A DNA stretch of 64,000 nt from Zymomonas mobilis subsp. pomaceae ATCC 29192 (GTDB lineage: Bacteria > Pseudomonadota > Alphaproteobacteria > Sphingomonadales > Sphingomonadaceae), in contig NC_015709.1 of assembly GCF_000218875.1 (NCBI RefSeq), positions 1 to 64,000 on the forward strand, in the 5' to 3' direction. Of the stretch, positions 63,319 through 64,000 are shown piece after piece. The stretch's first letter is position 1; every line of letters begins with the position of its first letter. The position numbers and the translations under genes are program-made. The notes beneath the pieces were generated by a model. It made no database searches. It was not told where the DNA came from and saw only the letters and a list, made by a program, of their open reading frames with translations.

Positions 63319-64000
63319 TTATGCCAAGACGCCGGTTTGCTTTCCCGCTTCTTTGAACATAGCCAGAATATCAGTGACTTGATCATCGCTATGTTCCGCA
63401 CAAAGTGAACAACGCAGTAAAAACATCCCTGCCGGAGTAGCGGGCGGGCGTGCCAAATTGACGTAAAGGCCAAGCTCTAACAAGGCTTGCCACATCGCAA
63501 CCGCTTGTTCCTGATCCGGTAAAATAATAGCGATAATTGCTGACTGGGCGGTTTCGGTCCCCAGTTTAAAGCCCATTTCTTTTAAGCCGCTATGCAACCG
63601 ATGGGAATTTTTCCAAAGATGTTCACGCTTATGTTGGGATTTTTGCAATTTGCGAATAGAGGTCGCCGCCGTTGCGACAACGCTGGGCGGTAGCGAAGCC
63701 GTAAAGACATAGGGCCGACAAACCAAGCGTAACACTTCAAATTTAGGATGATTGGAAACGCAAAATCCACCAACGGTGCCCACCGATTTAGAGAAGGTAC
63801 CGACAATAAAATCAATTTGCCCGTCTAATCCTAATTCTTCGAAAACACCGCGACCATTTTTCCCGAAAAATCCCATGCCATGGGCTTCATCATCAAGAAT
63901 AACCGCATTATGCCGTTTGGCGATTTCTACCATCTCTTTCAATGGGGCAATATCACCCAACATCGAATAGACGCCTTCTAAAACAACTAACTTACCGGCA
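63319..64000 (-). CDS. spt: Serine palmitoyltransferase, C-terminal part (cut by window edge)
   Basis: Serine palmitoyltransferase condenses serine and palmitoyl-CoA to 3-ketosphinganine, the first step of sphingolipid synthesis, a hallmark of Sphingomonadales, which use glycosphingolipids in their outer membrane. The visible 227 residues enter with AGKLVVLEGVYSMLGDIAPL, then DDEAHGMGFFG (PLP-binding aspartate and histidine), and the Schiff-base lysine in VGTFSKSVGTVGG. CRPYVFTASLPPSVVAT and NLARPPATPAGMFLLRCSL follow. The reading frame stays open to the window end, so the 5' part lies to the right. Other alpha-oxoamine synthases (for example 5-aminolevulinate synthase) share the fold, but these motifs match the bacterial Spt pattern. 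Confidence 0.9.
   Translation of the reverse strand, partial: AGKLVVLEGVYSMLGDIAPLKEMVEIAKRHNAVILDDEAHGMGFFGKNGRGVFEELGLDGQIDFIVGTFSKSVGTVGGFCVSNHPKFEVLRLVCRPYVFTASLPPSVVATAATSIRKLQKSQHKREHLWKNSHRLHSGLKEMGFKLGTETAQSAIIAIILPDQEQAVAMWQALLELGLYVNLARPPATPAGMFLLRCSLCAEHSDDQVTDILAMFKEAGKQTGVLA

Overview
The window reads as ordinary chromosomal DNA of an alphaproteobacterium of the order Sphingomonadales, most probably Zymomonas mobilis or a close relative. The evidence is a moderate GC content with AT-rich intergenic DNA (unusual for sphingomonads but typical of Zymomonas), a serine palmitoyltransferase gene at the right edge (sphingolipid synthesis), the alphaproteobacterial ChvI/ChvG-HprK-RapZ-EIIA-HPr cluster, an OmpA-like porin with a poly-proline linker, and the rpsT-dnaA neighbourhood. 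The species name is an inference from recall, not from a search. No prophage, insertion sequence, CRISPR array or rRNA was seen. There is one tRNA (Asn, GTT, minus strand, 15758-15832).

Layout. 1-7,900 (plus): rpsT, a long gap with stacked hairpins, dnaA, an ABC-F ATPase, an OmpA-family protein, a UPF0303 protein and a Bax-inhibitor-1 family membrane protein. 8,000-9,800 (minus): an exported dienelactone-hydrolase-like protein and a CinA N-terminal-type protein. 9,900-16,900 (plus): methionine aminopeptidase, threonine aldolase, an EamA permease, aminopeptidase N, tRNA-Asn (minus) and a YpfJ-type zinc peptidase. 17,000-26,400 (minus): a large MscS-type channel, NAD kinase, a SpoU/TrmH methylase, then HPr, EIIA, RapZ, HPr kinase, ChvG and ChvI, the latter six forming a phosphotransfer and envelope-stress regulatory block. 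26,700-30,200 (plus): guaB, an RsmB-like RNA methylase and a TPR lipoprotein-like protein. 30,200-36,000 (minus): the envelope biogenesis operon lptD-surA-pdxA-rsmA. 36,300-43,000: pepA, holC, fumarase (minus), tlyA, ubiK, ybjN-like, proC. 43,000-46,300: lipB, an unidentified membrane protein, queE, murQ. 46,800-53,800: an S10 serine carboxypeptidase, a GlsB/YeaQ small membrane protein, a three-subunit membrane-bound FAD/cytochrome c dehydrogenase and a LacI-family regulator. 54,300-58,700: acpP, a 14-codon leader ORF, fabF, mltG, a small hypothetical gene, threonine ammonia-lyase. 59,000-64,000: a YtcJ-type amidohydrolase, astD-like dehydrogenase, siroheme-type uroporphyrinogen methyltransferase and the 3' part of serine palmitoyltransferase.

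How the genes fit together. Most are housekeeping genes: translation, replication, purine and fatty-acid synthesis, envelope assembly (LptD, SurA, MltG, MurQ, OmpA) and RNA modification. Two blocks are functionally coherent beyond that: the minus-strand ChvIG/PTS block, where HPr and EIIA act as regulators rather than sugar importers, and the periplasmic dehydrogenase triad (Tat-exported small subunit, GMC flavoprotein, tri-heme cytochrome c), which should feed electrons from a sugar, polyol or sugar acid into the quinone pool.

I found no convincing wholly new multi-gene system. The best leads are small: a 14-codon leader ORF with a strong ribosome binding site ending one base before fabF, a dienelactone-hydrolase-like protein whose nucleophile is replaced by glycine, a YtcJ-type amidohydrolase with an altered metal-ligand motif, a stacked-hairpin transcript candidate before dnaA, an 18-bp perfect palindrome just upstream of the rpsT promoter, and a duplicated 3' end of astD.
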